From: CAZBUK01 sp964495085
Lineage (GTDB): Bacteria; Bacteroidota; Ignavibacteria; T3Sed10-11
Length of the DNA stretch: 22,785 bases
Direction: 5' to 3'
NCBI GenBank assembly: GCA_964495085.1
Contig: CAZBUK010000064.1
Location: forward strand, 1-22,785
Shown: positions 15,444-22,785 of the stretch, piece by piece
Layout: the number at the start of each line of letters is the position of its first letter
Numbering within the stretch: the stretch's first letter is position 1
Translations under genes and position numbers: made by a program
Notes under the pieces: model-generated
The model's input: only the letters and a program-made list of their open reading frames with translations
Told to the model about the DNA's origin: nothing
Databases searched by the model: none

Positions 15444-16898
15444 ATGACAATCTCGTCGGAGTATACCGGAGTTTTTTCCGCACAGGCGAAGGAACGGGAG
15501 TATGAGAATTTTCTCGACCTGTACCCATCCTATACCCATACCGGAATGCTCGATTCGATCCGGGATGCGGAGTTCTCCCGGCTGGACAGGAAAGGCCATG
15601 CGTATCTCGACTATACGGGAAGCGGGCTTTATGCGGACCGTCAGTTGAGAGAGCATCAAGAATTACTGTACGAAGGCGTATTCGGGAATCCCCACTCCTC
15701 CAATCCTTCATCTCTCCAGATGACGAATCTCGTCGAGAGTACGAGGGAGAGCATACTATCTTACTTTAACGCATCTCCCGCCGAGTATGAGGTGGTATTC
15801 ACGCTAAATGCGAGCGGGTCTCTCAAAATTATCGGGGAATCCTTCCCGTTCTCGGGCGGTTCGACCTTTCTGCTCAGTTTCGACAATCATAATTCAGTGA
15901 ACGGAATCCGGGAGTACGCACGTGCACACAGCTCGAAAATCGTATACGTACCGCTTTCCCTCCCCGAAATGCGCCTCAATGAAGGACAGTTGTCCGAGCA
16001 ACTGCAAAAGATCGAGCGCGGATCCTTTCATCTCTTCGCATATCCGGCTCAATCGAATTTCTCAGGAATTCAGCATTCGCTCGACTGGATCGCAAAAGCC
16101 AAAGAGCTCGGTTGGTATGTTCTGCTCGACGCAGCGGCGTTCGTTCCCACGAACGAACTTGACTTGGGCGTGCACCGTCCGGATTTTGTGGCGATATCAT
16201 TCTACAAAATGTTCGGTTATCCGACGGGTGTCGGCTGCCTTATCGCCAGACGGAGCGCGCTGAAAATACTCAGACGGCCGTGGTTTGCGGGCGGCACGAT
16301 TACCGTCGCCTCGGTTCAGGGAGATACGTATTATCTGGCGGAAGGTGCGTCGGCATTCGAGGACGGTACCCTTAATTTTCTCTCGATTCCCGCGGTCGAA
16401 ATCGGATTACGGTTTATCACTTCCGTCGGTATCGATGCGATCCATGAGCGCGTGCGATGTTTATCCGACTGGCTGATACACAGATTGATGTCGTTGCACC
16501 ACGATAACGGCGCTCCGCTTGTGCGTCTCTACGGCGCCGATACGCCGGAGCAACGTGGAGGCGCGGTCTCTATGAATTTCTACGACAGACGCGGGCACTA
16601 CATCGATCATATGTATGTCGAGCAGGAGGCGAACAAGCACAATATATCTTTACGGACCGGATGTTTCTGCAATCCGGGAGGCGGAGAGGCGGCGCTCGGT
16701 CTATCGAAGAACGAATTGCTGAGCTGTTTCAAGAAGACGACAACGAGGCTTACGGTGGATGATTTCCGAATGTGCATCGACGATAAGAGCACCGGCGCGG
16801 TGCGGGTTTCACTCGGTCTGGCTAGTAATTTCAGCGATGTGTACAGGTATGTTAAGTTTGCAGAGGAATTTATTCTGAAGGAGAAGAACGGGAGTTGA
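15444..16898 (+). CDS. Class V aminotransferase / cysteine desulfurase-like PLP enzyme (Mo-cofactor sulfurase N-terminal type)
   Basis: A 484-residue fold-type I PLP enzyme. K255 in SFYKMFGYPTGVG is the Schiff-base lysine, DAAAFVPTNELDL carries the aspartate that holds the pyridine nitrogen, and YLDYTGSGLYA (residues about 54-64) with GNPHSSNPSS is typical of the NifS-like domain of eukaryotic molybdenum-cofactor sulfurases. R-T-G-C407-F-C409-N-P-G-G is the cysteine-bearing loop near the position of the persulfide cysteine in that group. It has no MOSC domain, so it is a stand-alone NifS-like part. Likely activities are L-cysteine desulfuration or a related alpha/beta elimination; I cannot choose. 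Neighbouring genes (sugar-nucleotide enzymes, transporters) give no molybdenum or Fe-S context. The start has GGGACGGAT just upstream and its own promoter. Confidence 0.85.
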   Translation: MTISSEYTGVFSAQAKEREYENFLDLYPSYTHTGMLDSIRDAEFSRLDRKGHAYLDYTGSGLYADRQLREHQELLYEGVFGNPHSSNPSSLQMTNLVESTRESILSYFNASPAEYEVVFTLNASGSLKIIGESFPFSGGSTFLLSFDNHNSVNGIREYARAHSSKIVYVPLSLPEMRLNEGQLSEQLQKIERGSFHLFAYPAQSNFSGIQHSLDWIAKAKELGWYVLLDAAAFVPTNELDLGVHRPDFVAISFYKMFGYPTGVGCLIARRSALKILRRPWFAGGTITVASVQGDTYYLAEGASAFEDGTLNFLSIPAVEIGLRFITSVGIDAIHERVRCLSDWLIHRLMSLHHDNGAPLVRLYGADTPEQRGGAVSMNFYDRRGHYIDHMYVEQEANKHNISLRTGCFCNPGGGEAALGLSKNELLSCFKKTTTRLTVDDFRMCIDDKSTGAVRVSLGLASNFSDVYRYVKFAEEFILKEKNGS

Positions 16899-17078
16899 GT
16901 GCTTTCCCCGATCCCTTCATCGCATCTCAGATAAATACAGATAGTACTTTAACTTTGCACCCCCCAAGAGCAAGCTCCAATAATCCAGAAATCAATGAGC
17001 CCCCGGTCATCTACCGCAAACACAATATCCATTCCCCGCTCGCCTGCTTTATGGATTACGGGTTGCAGACATACATGG
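16899..17078. other. Convergent intergenic region without a recognised signal
   Basis: Between the PLP enzyme and the last AGCS gene, which point towards each other. I see no convincing terminator on either strand and no RNA gene. Short open frames exist on both strands, but none has a ribosome site or a recognisable domain. Confidence 0.4.
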
Positions 17079-18455
17079 TCACTGCTGGAATTGCGAATCC
17101 TTACTGAGAGCTTCTTTTGTAGCGCGGGCAACGAGTCCTGAGAGGAGCAGCAGTCCGATGAGATTCGGCAGCGCCATGAATGCATTGGCGATGTCCGCAA
17201 ATGCAAACACGAGGTCAAGCGATACTAATGCACCCACTAGAATCAGCAGCGTGAAGACCGTACGGTAAGCGGTCGTAATTCTGAGGCCGAAAAGATACTT
17301 TAAACATTGTTCGCCGTAATAGCTCCATCCGATGAGCGTGGAAAATCCGAACAAAAGGGAGGAAAGTGCGACAATCGCACCGCCGAGAAACGGTATACCA
17401 TGCGAGTAAGCGGCCGCAGTCATCGCGGTTCCGTCTAATCCGGTCATCCATGAACCGGTCGTCAGAATAATAAGCGCGGTAAAGGTGCATACCACAATGG
17501 TGTCTATAAATACTTCGGTTATACCGATGAGACCCTGATACATCGGTCCGGGCGTCTGCGCTGCTGCGTGTGCGATCGGTGCGCTACCGAGACCGGCTTC
17601 ATTCGAGAAGATACCCCTGCGTGCTCCCAACTGCACCGCCTCCCGGATCGTGGCTCCGAGGAACCCCCCTGTCGCTGAAACCGGTGTGAACGCATGTTCA
17701 AAGATGAGTAAAAAAGCGGACGGAATCATTTTCACGTTCAGTACCAATACAACAGCACCGAAAACGAAATAGATAAGGACCATGCCCGGTACCAATTTGG
17801 ATGCGACGCTCCCGATCCGCTTGATACCTCCGAGTATCACCAGTCCTGCAAGCAACGTGATAATAATCCCGGTGAGAGCCGCCGGGATTCCGAATTGGCT
17901 TTCCACGACGTGCGACATCTGATTGCTCTGAACCATGTTTCCGATCCCGAACGCTGCTACCGCTCCGCAAACGGCGAACATCCCCGCGAGAAATTTCGAT
18001 AGGATCGAGTCATTGAGACCGGCCCTGATGTAATACATCGGTCCGCCCGCAATGGTACCGTCGGGATGTTTTTGCCTGAAATGGACGCCGAGCATTGCCT
18101 CGCTGTATTTTGTTGCCATGCCGAGCAGACCACAGATCCACATCCAGAAGATCGCACCGGGACCGCCGGCAAAGAGCGCGGTTGCAACGCCGGCGATGTT
18201 TCCGTTGCCGAGTGTTGCAGCCAGAGCGGTCGAAAGAGCCGCGAAGGGCGTAATATCTCCTTCTCTCCCCGACTTCGCACGCGATTTCTTGCTGAGTGTG
18301 ATCCGGAGCGCGGTACCGAGGTGCCGGAATTGGATGAATCCGAGGCGGACGGTGAGCAGCAGACCAACGCCGAACAAAACGGGAACCATGACGTTCCAGA
18401 CGAGCGAGGCGAACGTGGCGAATTGGGCGGTGAGAGAATCGAGAAAGGTATGCAT
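17079..18455 (-). CDS. Sodium:alanine/glycine symporter, AGCS family (copy 1, distal)
   Basis: A 458-residue inner-membrane amino-acid carrier of the alanine-or-glycine:cation symporter family (AlsT/DagA/AgcS type), about 10-11 hydrophobic segments. Family signatures include GREGDITPFAALSTALAATLG, GNGNIAGVATAL, GAIFWMWICGLLGMATKYSE, HPDGTIAGGPMYYI and FSNEAGLGSAPIAHAAA. It should import alanine, glycine or a related small amino acid with Na+. It is the last gene of a minus-strand series and lies 75 bases after its paralogue. Its ribosome site is weak (GCGGAC about 3 bases upstream of the ATG). The C-terminus (LSKDSQFQQ) is a short polar tail. Substrate specificity of the two copies cannot be separated by eye. 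Confidence 0.94.
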   Translation of the reverse strand: MHTFLDSLTAQFATFASLVWNVMVPVLFGVGLLLTVRLGFIQFRHLGTALRITLSKKSRAKSGREGDITPFAALSTALAATLGNGNIAGVATALFAGGPGAIFWMWICGLLGMATKYSEAMLGVHFRQKHPDGTIAGGPMYYIRAGLNDSILSKFLAGMFAVCGAVAAFGIGNMVQSNQMSHVVESQFGIPAALTGIIITLLAGLVILGGIKRIGSVASKLVPGMVLIYFVFGAVVLVLNVKMIPSAFLLIFEHAFTPVSATGGFLGATIREAVQLGARRGIFSNEAGLGSAPIAHAAAQTPGPMYQGLIGITEVFIDTIVVCTFTALIILTTGSWMTGLDGTAMTAAAYSHGIPFLGGAIVALSSLLFGFSTLIGWSYYGEQCLKYLFGLRITTAYRTVFTLLILVGALVSLDLVFAFADIANAFMALPNLIGLLLLSGLVARATKEALSKDSQFQQ

Positions 18456-18530
18456 GTTGTCCGCAATAATGAGAATAAACGACGGTTAACCGGAATCCAT
18501 CGAATTCGGGAATCCGGATGTGAATTTATC

Positions 18531-19910
18531 CTACTCTGTAAACAGAGGATCCTTCTCGAGGGCTTCTTTTGTTATGCGCGCAACGATACCCGAGAGGAGC
18601 AATAATCCGATCAGGTTCGGGAATGCCATGAATGCGTTTGCAATATCTCCGATGAAGAAGACTATCTCAATCGACACGAGTGCACCGATAAAGGTGAGGC
18701 TGATGAAGACGATCCGGTAGATCGTGGTTATTTTCACGCCGAATAGATACTTCAGACACTGTTCGCCATAGTAGCACCAGCCGAGCAACGTCGAATACCC
18801 GAACAGAAACGATGCGGATGCGACAACTCCTCCGCCGATGTACGGAATCGTTTCGGAAAAAGCGCTTGCCGTCATGGCAGCTCCTTCAAGTCCGCTGTTC
18901 CAGACTCCGGATGAGAGCAGGATGATCGCGGTGAAGGTGCACACGATCAGTGTATCGATAAAAACTTCCGCGACTCCGATGAGTCCCTGATAAACGGGTC
19001 CGGGGGTTTGTGCAGCTGCGTGTGCGATGGGGGCGCTGCCGAGTCCGGCTTCGTTGGAGAGAATACCCCGCCGGGCTCCGAACTGGATCGCCTGGCGAAT
19101 GGAAGCCCCGAGGAATCCGCCTGCGGCGGCCGCGGGCGAGAATGCATATTCGAAAATGAGACCGAATGCCTCCGGGATCAGAGATATATTCGAGGCGAGC
19201 ACGATCAGACCGAAGGCAAAATATACAATGATCATCGTCGGCACGAGACGGGAAGCAACTGCGCCGATCCGCTTGATGCCGCCGAGAATAACCAGCGCCA
19301 CGAGCACCGTGATGGCGATACCGGTGACGAGCGGCGGTATGTTGAATTCGCTCAGAAAGGCGGACGACATTGCATTGCTTTGCATCATATTTCCGGTTCC
19401 GAAGAGTGCTGCAAAGGCACCGCACACAGCGAACATACCCGCGAGGAACTTGGAGAAACCCGACTCTTTCAAGCCGTATCGTATGTAGTACATCGGTCCA
19501 CCTGCAATCGTACCATCGGGGTGTTTCTGACGGTATTTAACGCCCAGGACCGCCTCACTGTATTTCGTCGCCATGCCGAGTAGACCGCAAACCCACATCC
19601 AGAATATTGCTCCGGGACCTCCCCAGAAGATAGCTGTTGCTACTCCGGCGATATTCCCGTTACCGACAGTCGCTGCAAGCGCAGTAGATAATGCGGCAAA
19701 CGGAGTAACGTCGCCCTCCCGTCCGGAGCTTACACGGGAGCGTTTGCTGAGCGTGATCCTGAGAGCAGTACCGAGTTTTCGTATCTGCAGGAACCCGATG
19801 CGAAAGGTTAAAAGGATACCGATGCCGAAAAGTACCGGCACCATATAAGTCCAGATCAGCCCCGCAGTCGAATCCAGCCATACTGCAAATTGGTCGAAAA
19901 AGCCATCCAT
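18531..19910 (-). CDS. Sodium:alanine/glycine symporter, AGCS family (copy 2, proximal)
   Basis: A 459-residue AGCS symporter very similar to the downstream copy over its whole length: same GREGDVTPFAALSTALAATVG, GNGNIAGVATAIF, GAIFWMWVCGLLGMATKYSE, HPDGTIAGGPMYYI and LSNEAGLGSAPIAHAAA blocks. Divergence is concentrated in the N-terminal ~20 residues, the loop after GGPMYYI and several transmembrane stretches. It has a strong AAGGAG nine bases before its ATG. It follows the NSS gene by 23 bases, so both are probably on one transcript. The tandem arrangement indicates duplication followed by divergence; different substrates or affinities are possible. Confidence 0.94.
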   Translation of the reverse strand: MDGFFDQFAVWLDSTAGLIWTYMVPVLFGIGILLTFRIGFLQIRKLGTALRITLSKRSRVSSGREGDVTPFAALSTALAATVGNGNIAGVATAIFWGGPGAIFWMWVCGLLGMATKYSEAVLGVKYRQKHPDGTIAGGPMYYIRYGLKESGFSKFLAGMFAVCGAFAALFGTGNMMQSNAMSSAFLSEFNIPPLVTGIAITVLVALVILGGIKRIGAVASRLVPTMIIVYFAFGLIVLASNISLIPEAFGLIFEYAFSPAAAAGGFLGASIRQAIQFGARRGILSNEAGLGSAPIAHAAAQTPGPVYQGLIGVAEVFIDTLIVCTFTAIILLSSGVWNSGLEGAAMTASAFSETIPYIGGGVVASASFLFGYSTLLGWCYYGEQCLKYLFGVKITTIYRIVFISLTFIGALVSIEIVFFIGDIANAFMAFPNLIGLLLLSGIVARITKEALEKDPLFTE

Positions 19911-19933
19911 ATGAGAATACTCCTTAGACGAAA

Positions 19934-21277
19934 TTAGAGGTCGAATACCCCGATGGTATTCAGGAGGACGATAAGGATAACGATGGGGCAGATGTATTTT
20001 ATCAGGAATATCCAGATGCGACTCTGAATCCCGATGAAGGTGCCGTTGCCTTCATTAAGTTCCGTGCTCGCATTATGCGCTCCCCAGCGCCATCCCACGA
20101 ATATTGCAAGGAACATCCCTCCCAATGGGAGAGCGACGGTACCGAATGTGAAATCGACCAGATCGAAGAACGACCTCCCTTCCCAGAAGGGGAGATCGGA
20201 AAAGAAACCGACATTTCCGAACGAGAGGGCCGATGGCAGGCCGACGAGAAATGTAATGCCGCCGACTATCCAGACCGCAATCTTCCTGCTTATATTTTTC
20301 TCATCGATGAGAAAAGCAACCGGCACTTCAAGCAGCGAGATCGCTGAGGTTAACGCCGCTATTGACAGCAGAATGAAAAATACGCCTCCAACCAACATAC
20401 CGCCCGGCATCGCATCGAATATCTCGGGAAGGATTACGAAAACGAGAGCAGGCCCTTCAGCAGGACTCTTACCGAACGCGAAAATTGCCGGAAAAATCGC
20501 GAATCCGGCGAGGAGCGCGATCAGAATATCGAATATGACGACCGTTGAGCCGGCGGAGACGATATTCTCTTTTTTGGACAGATAACTTCCGTAGGTCATC
20601 ATGGCGCCCATTCCCAGGCTGAGCGAGAAGAACGCCTGTCCCAGCGCAACCAGGAATGTCCGTGCACTCACTTCAGAAAAATCCGGCTGCAGGTAGAAGG
20701 CGACGCCTTCCATTGCACCGTCGAGTGTCAGGACATAAATGGTGATTGAGATGAGGAGTACCGGTAACAACGGCATCAATATTTTTGACCATCGCTCGAT
20801 GCCTCCTGCGATGCCGCCGAAGACGATACCGATGGTCAGGAGGAGGAAGAGAATATAGAGAGACAGGCTTGCAGTAGTATCGGTAATAAATTCGTTGAAG
20901 AGGGTAGTTTCGTGGAAGAGTGATTTGTAGATATAGCCGACCGTCCATCCTGCGATCAGGGCATAGTAGGAGAGAATGCAGAGGCCTGTCAGCACTCCCA
21001 GATAACCGAGTATTTTCCAGTAACTCCGTGGCGCGATCTTCTCTATCGCTCCGACAGGATTTTTTTGTGTATGTCTGCCTATCGAGAGTTCTGCGAAAAT
21101 GACCGGTATGCCGATGAGGAACACGCAGAAGATATAGATGATGACAAAGACTGCCCCCCCGTTCTCTCCAGTGACATAGGGGAAGCGCCAGATATTTCCC
21201 AATCCGACAGCAGATCCGGCAGCGGCCAGGACGAAACCGAGTTTGGATCCCCATACGCCGCGAGCATCTGAAGTCAT
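19934..21277 (-). CDS. Sodium-dependent transporter, NSS (SNF/LeuT) family
   Basis: A 447-residue transporter of the neurotransmitter:sodium symporter family, about 11-12 membrane segments. The ATG at 21277 (MTSDARGVWGSKLGF) is chosen over an ATG 40 codons upstream, because the family starts with a short R-x-x-W segment and GGAG stands 8 bases before this ATG. AAAGSAVGLGNIWRFPY and ENGGAVFVIIY in TM1/TM2 contain the LeuT sodium-site and substrate residues; GMGAMMTYGSYLSKKENI matches TM6-7. It should import an amino acid or amine with Na+. It is first in a series with the two AGCS symporters (23 and 75 base gaps), suggesting a shared amino-acid-uptake operon. Substrate is not predictable here. 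Confidence 0.93.
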   Translation of the reverse strand: MTSDARGVWGSKLGFVLAAAGSAVGLGNIWRFPYVTGENGGAVFVIIYIFCVFLIGIPVIFAELSIGRHTQKNPVGAIEKIAPRSYWKILGYLGVLTGLCILSYYALIAGWTVGYIYKSLFHETTLFNEFITDTTASLSLYILFLLLTIGIVFGGIAGGIERWSKILMPLLPVLLISITIYVLTLDGAMEGVAFYLQPDFSEVSARTFLVALGQAFFSLSLGMGAMMTYGSYLSKKENIVSAGSTVVIFDILIALLAGFAIFPAIFAFGKSPAEGPALVFVILPEIFDAMPGGMLVGGVFFILLSIAALTSAISLLEVPVAFLIDEKNISRKIAVWIVGGITFLVGLPSALSFGNVGFFSDLPFWEGRSFFDLVDFTFGTVALPLGGMFLAIFVGWRWGAHNASTELNEGNGTFIGIQSRIWIFLIKYICPIVILIVLLNTIGVFDL

Positions 21278-21328
21278 AGGGTAACTCCATTGTGAAGTGA
21301 TAGGGGCAGGCAAGAAAAAATCTTGGGA

Positions 21329-21357
21329 ATAATAGGGAAAAAATGATAGATAATCAA
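21329..21357 (-). promoter_or_regulatory. Sigma70-type promoter of the NSS/AGCS transporter series
   Basis: On the minus strand, TTGATT (21357-21352), a 17-base spacer and TATTAT (21334-21329). Expected transcription start near 21322, about 45 bases before the NSS start codon. Confidence 0.6.
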
Positions 21358-21418
21358 GCAATAATTCGCTATGAATGTGATGAGACGTTCGTTGCATTTA
21401 TTAATTTCTCTCGATACA

Positions 21419-21446
21419 TTGAACGGTTTGTTCATACAGATACAAT
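21419..21446 (+). promoter_or_regulatory. Sigma70-type promoter of pfkA
   Basis: TTGAAC (21419-21424), 16 bases, TACAAT (21441-21446). Expected start near 21453, about 20 bases before the ATG. A small inverted repeat GAAC-N5-GTTC (21421-21433) overlaps the -35 element. Confidence 0.55.
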
Positions 21447-21473
21447 CGATCACTTAAGCGGAAATGAATATAT

Positions 21474-22439
21474 ATGAGAAGGATAGGAATTCTTACCAGC
21501 GGAGGGGATGCGCCGGGAATGAATGCGGCGGTCCGGGCAGTCGTCAGGATGGCACTCTATCATAATTTAGAAATTTACGGAATTCAGCAGGGGTTCAGGG
21601 GATTAATAAACGGAGATATACATCGAATGCAGGCCCGTTCGGTTTCGAATATAATTCAGCGGGGAGGAACGATACTGAAGAGTTCCCGATCGAAGGAATT
21701 TATGACGCCCGAGGGTCGTATGAAGGCGTTTGAAAATCTCAACCGGCTGGGGATCGAAGGACTGATCGGCATCGGAGGAAACGGAACGTTTCAGGGATTA
21801 TCAGCATTAACATCGGAGCATGGGGTGAAAGTCGTAGGAGTTCCAGGTACGATCGACAACGATCTATTCGGTACGGACTTTACGATCGGGTACGATACAG
21901 CGGTGAACACGGCAATGTACGCGATAGATAAGCTTCGCGATACTGCCGATGCGCATGACCGGCTCTTTTTTGTGGAGGTCATGGGGAGAGACTCGGGTTT
22001 TATAGCGCTCGACGTCGGTATCACCGCAGGAGCTGAATACATCGCTCTGCCCGAGGTGGCCACGGATTTCAATGAACTTCGCCGGCTCTTCGACCATTTT
22101 AGAAAGGATAAATCAAGCGCGATTATAATAGTCTCGGAGGGAGATGAAGAAGGAGGAGCATTGGAAATTGCGAATAAGGTGAAGGATTTCGCAGGATATG
22201 ATTATCGAGTAAGTATTCTGGGACATATTCAGCGCGGTGGAAGTCCGAGCGCCCGCGACCGGATACTCGCGAGCAAATTAGGTGCCACCGCTGTCGAAAA
22301 ACTGGTTTACGGAAGATCGAATATAATGGTGGGGGAGATCAATAATCAGATTGTCGAGGTGCCGCTTGCAGAGAGTTGGAAGAAAAAAAAGGAAATCGAC
22401 AGAAAGCTGATGAAGTTGGCTGAGATATTATCGATGTAA
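21474..22439 (+). CDS. pfkA: 6-phosphofructokinase (PfkA, ATP-type)
   Basis: Phosphorylates fructose 6-phosphate to fructose 1,6-bisphosphate, the committed step of glycolysis; active as a cytoplasmic tetramer. The 321-residue length is normal for bacterial PfkA. GILTSGGDAPGMNAAVR (5-21) binds ATP, P124-G-T-I-D128-N-D130 carries the catalytic base, VEVMGRDSG (167-175) and GHIQRGGSPSARDR bind the sugar phosphate. G104 in GGNGTF marks the ATP-dependent rather than PPi-dependent type, but residue 103 is Asn where the E. coli enzyme has Asp103, which takes part in Mg-ATP binding. Only a weak ribosome site (CGGAAATGA) precedes the ATG. It has its own promoter, diverges from the NSS gene and ends 21 bases before the rRNA promoters. 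Confidence 0.96.
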   Translation: MRRIGILTSGGDAPGMNAAVRAVVRMALYHNLEIYGIQQGFRGLINGDIHRMQARSVSNIIQRGGTILKSSRSKEFMTPEGRMKAFENLNRLGIEGLIGIGGNGTFQGLSALTSEHGVKVVGVPGTIDNDLFGTDFTIGYDTAVNTAMYAIDKLRDTADAHDRLFFVEVMGRDSGFIALDVGITAGAEYIALPEVATDFNELRRLFDHFRKDKSSAIIIVSEGDEEGGALEIANKVKDFAGYDYRVSILGHIQRGGSPSARDRILASKLGATAVEKLVYGRSNIMVGEINNQIVEVPLAESWKKKKEIDRKLMKLAEILSM

Positions 22440-22460
22440 TGGGAGGAAACATCCATTCTA

Positions 22461-22489
22461 TTGACTTGAAGTTGATATAACCGTATATT
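22461..22489 (+). promoter_or_regulatory. rRNA operon promoter P1
   Basis: TTGACT (22461-22466), 17 bases, TATATT (22484-22489). It lies 21 bases after pfkA and about 240 bases before 16S, the distal of two tandem promoters. Confidence 0.65.
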
Positions 22490-22556
22490 TAATGCTCTTT
22501 TGAGATTAAGTTTTGATAATACGGGTTGAAATCTACAATAATTCTCAAAAAGGTTG

Positions 22557-22585
22557 TTGACAAGATACGAAATAGTTGTTATATT
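22557..22585 (+). promoter_or_regulatory. rRNA operon promoter P2
   Basis: A perfect TTGACA (22557-22562), 17-base spacer and TATATT (22580-22585); transcription would begin near 22592, about 135 bases before mature 16S. This is the strongest promoter match in the window, as expected for an rRNA operon. Confidence 0.8.
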
Positions 22586-22590
22586 ATAGG

Positions 22591-22626
22591 CCCTTTGGAA
22601 TAAAGGGATAGAATTGTTCTTTGACA
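22591..22626 (+). promoter_or_regulatory. rRNA leader antitermination signals (boxB-like hairpin and boxA)
   Basis: CCCTTT (22591-22596) and AAAGGG (22602-22607) form a 6-bp hairpin, followed 7 bases later by TGTTCTTTGACA (22615-22626), which closely matches the rRNA boxA element (E. coli TGCTCTTTAACA) bound by NusB/NusE. The order boxB-boxA is that of the E. coli rRNA leaders. Confidence 0.7.
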
Positions 22627-22660
22627 TTAGGTGTGCATAGGTAAGAGGTTCAAGTCAATA

Positions 22661-22701
22661 CAGAGTTTCAATCTGTATCAAAAATGATACAGGACGCTCT
22701 G
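22661..22701 (+). other. Structured segment of the rRNA leader
   Basis: CTGTATC (22673-22679) and GATACAG (22686-22692) form a perfect 7-bp hairpin with an AAAAAT loop, inside an outer pairing CAGAG (22661-22665) with CTCTG (22697-22701). It could be a leader fold or half of an RNase III processing region; the partner downstream of 16S is outside the window. Confidence 0.5.
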
Positions 22702-22727
22702 CGTTGGTGATTTTTTTTATAAAAATT

Positions 22728-22785
22728 ACAACGGAGAGTTTGATCCTGGCTCAGGACGAACGCTGGCGGCGTGCTTAACACATGC
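22728..22785 (+). rRNA. rrs: 16S ribosomal RNA, 5' end (truncated by the window)
   Basis: AGAGTTTGATCCTGGCTCAG (22735-22754), the universal 5' site of bacterial 16S that begins at E. coli position 8, is followed by GACGAACGCTGGCGGCGTGC and TTAACACATGC. The mature 5' end is estimated as about 22728 by counting back seven bases. Only about 58 bases are present, too few for placing the organism. Confidence 0.97.

Noticed and set aside
16949..17218. Minus-strand 89-codon open frame after the AGCS copy 1 stop, with a protein-like stretch (GMDIVFAVDDRGLIDFWII).
   Set aside because: It overlaps the AGCS gene in another frame, has no ribosome site, and the non-overlapping part is too short to recognise. 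A decayed gene remnant is possible but not supported.
18456..18530. CCGGAATCC and GGAATCCGG in the gap between the two AGCS genes, looking like a hairpin.
   Set aside because: The arms are not reverse complements (the second would need to read GGATTCCGG), so no stable stem forms.
22440..22466. AATGG ... CCATT pairing after the pfkA stop as a terminator.
   Set aside because: Only five pairs and no T tract; the sequence runs straight into the rRNA P1 promoter.

Overview
The window is chromosomal DNA of a free-living bacterium with roughly balanced GC. It carries mostly core and metabolic genes and ends in the first bases of a 16S rRNA gene. The DnaG sequence, lipoprotein and secreted M16 peptidase style, and 16S 5' end suggest a Gram-negative member of the broad Bacteroidota/Chlorobiota/Calditrichota-like (FCB) assemblage. 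This is a tentative inference: no tree was made. Promoters here read as ordinary sigma70-type TTGAnn / TATATT, not the TTTG-type promoters of classical Bacteroidia. Several sodium-coupled transporters would fit a saline or sodium-energised habitat.

Layout. (1) 1-591: 3' part of a SpoIIE/RsbU-type PP2C phosphatase and its terminator. (2) 602-4590: the most interesting unit. From its own promoter run two tandem ATP-grasp ligases, a GNAT acetyltransferase and a KamA-family radical SAM aminomutase; the last three are translationally coupled by stop/start overlaps, and a strong terminator closes the unit. It looks like a pathway for an acetylated and/or peptide-linked beta-amino acid (beta-lysine-type) metabolite. 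(3) 4657-6567: a lipoprotein with a CsgG-like domain, convergent with an unidentified exported or membrane-anchored protein. (4) 6720-11935: dnaG, then two secreted M16 peptidase-like proteins, one catalytic and one with a destroyed zinc site. (5) 12208-15216: a membrane-bound CapD/FlaA1-type sugar-nucleotide dehydratase, convergent with an RmlD-like reductase, both pointing to surface polysaccharide synthesis. (6) 15444-16898: a class V aminotransferase/cysteine-desulfurase-like PLP enzyme. (7) 17079-21277, minus strand: an NSS transporter followed by two tandem AGCS sodium:amino-acid symporters, apparently one operon. (8) 21474-22439: pfkA. (9) 22461-22785: a ribosomal RNA control region with two tandem promoters, a boxB-like hairpin and boxA, then the start of 16S rRNA.

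No CRISPR arrays, insertion sequences, tRNAs or phage genes were seen. No gene-free stretch exceeds 300 bases. The best candidate for an undescribed system is the ATP-grasp/ATP-grasp/GNAT/KamA operon. Regulatory signals worth checking are a CRP-like palindrome before the CapD-type gene and a 10-bp inverted repeat that brackets the promoter of the PLP enzyme.
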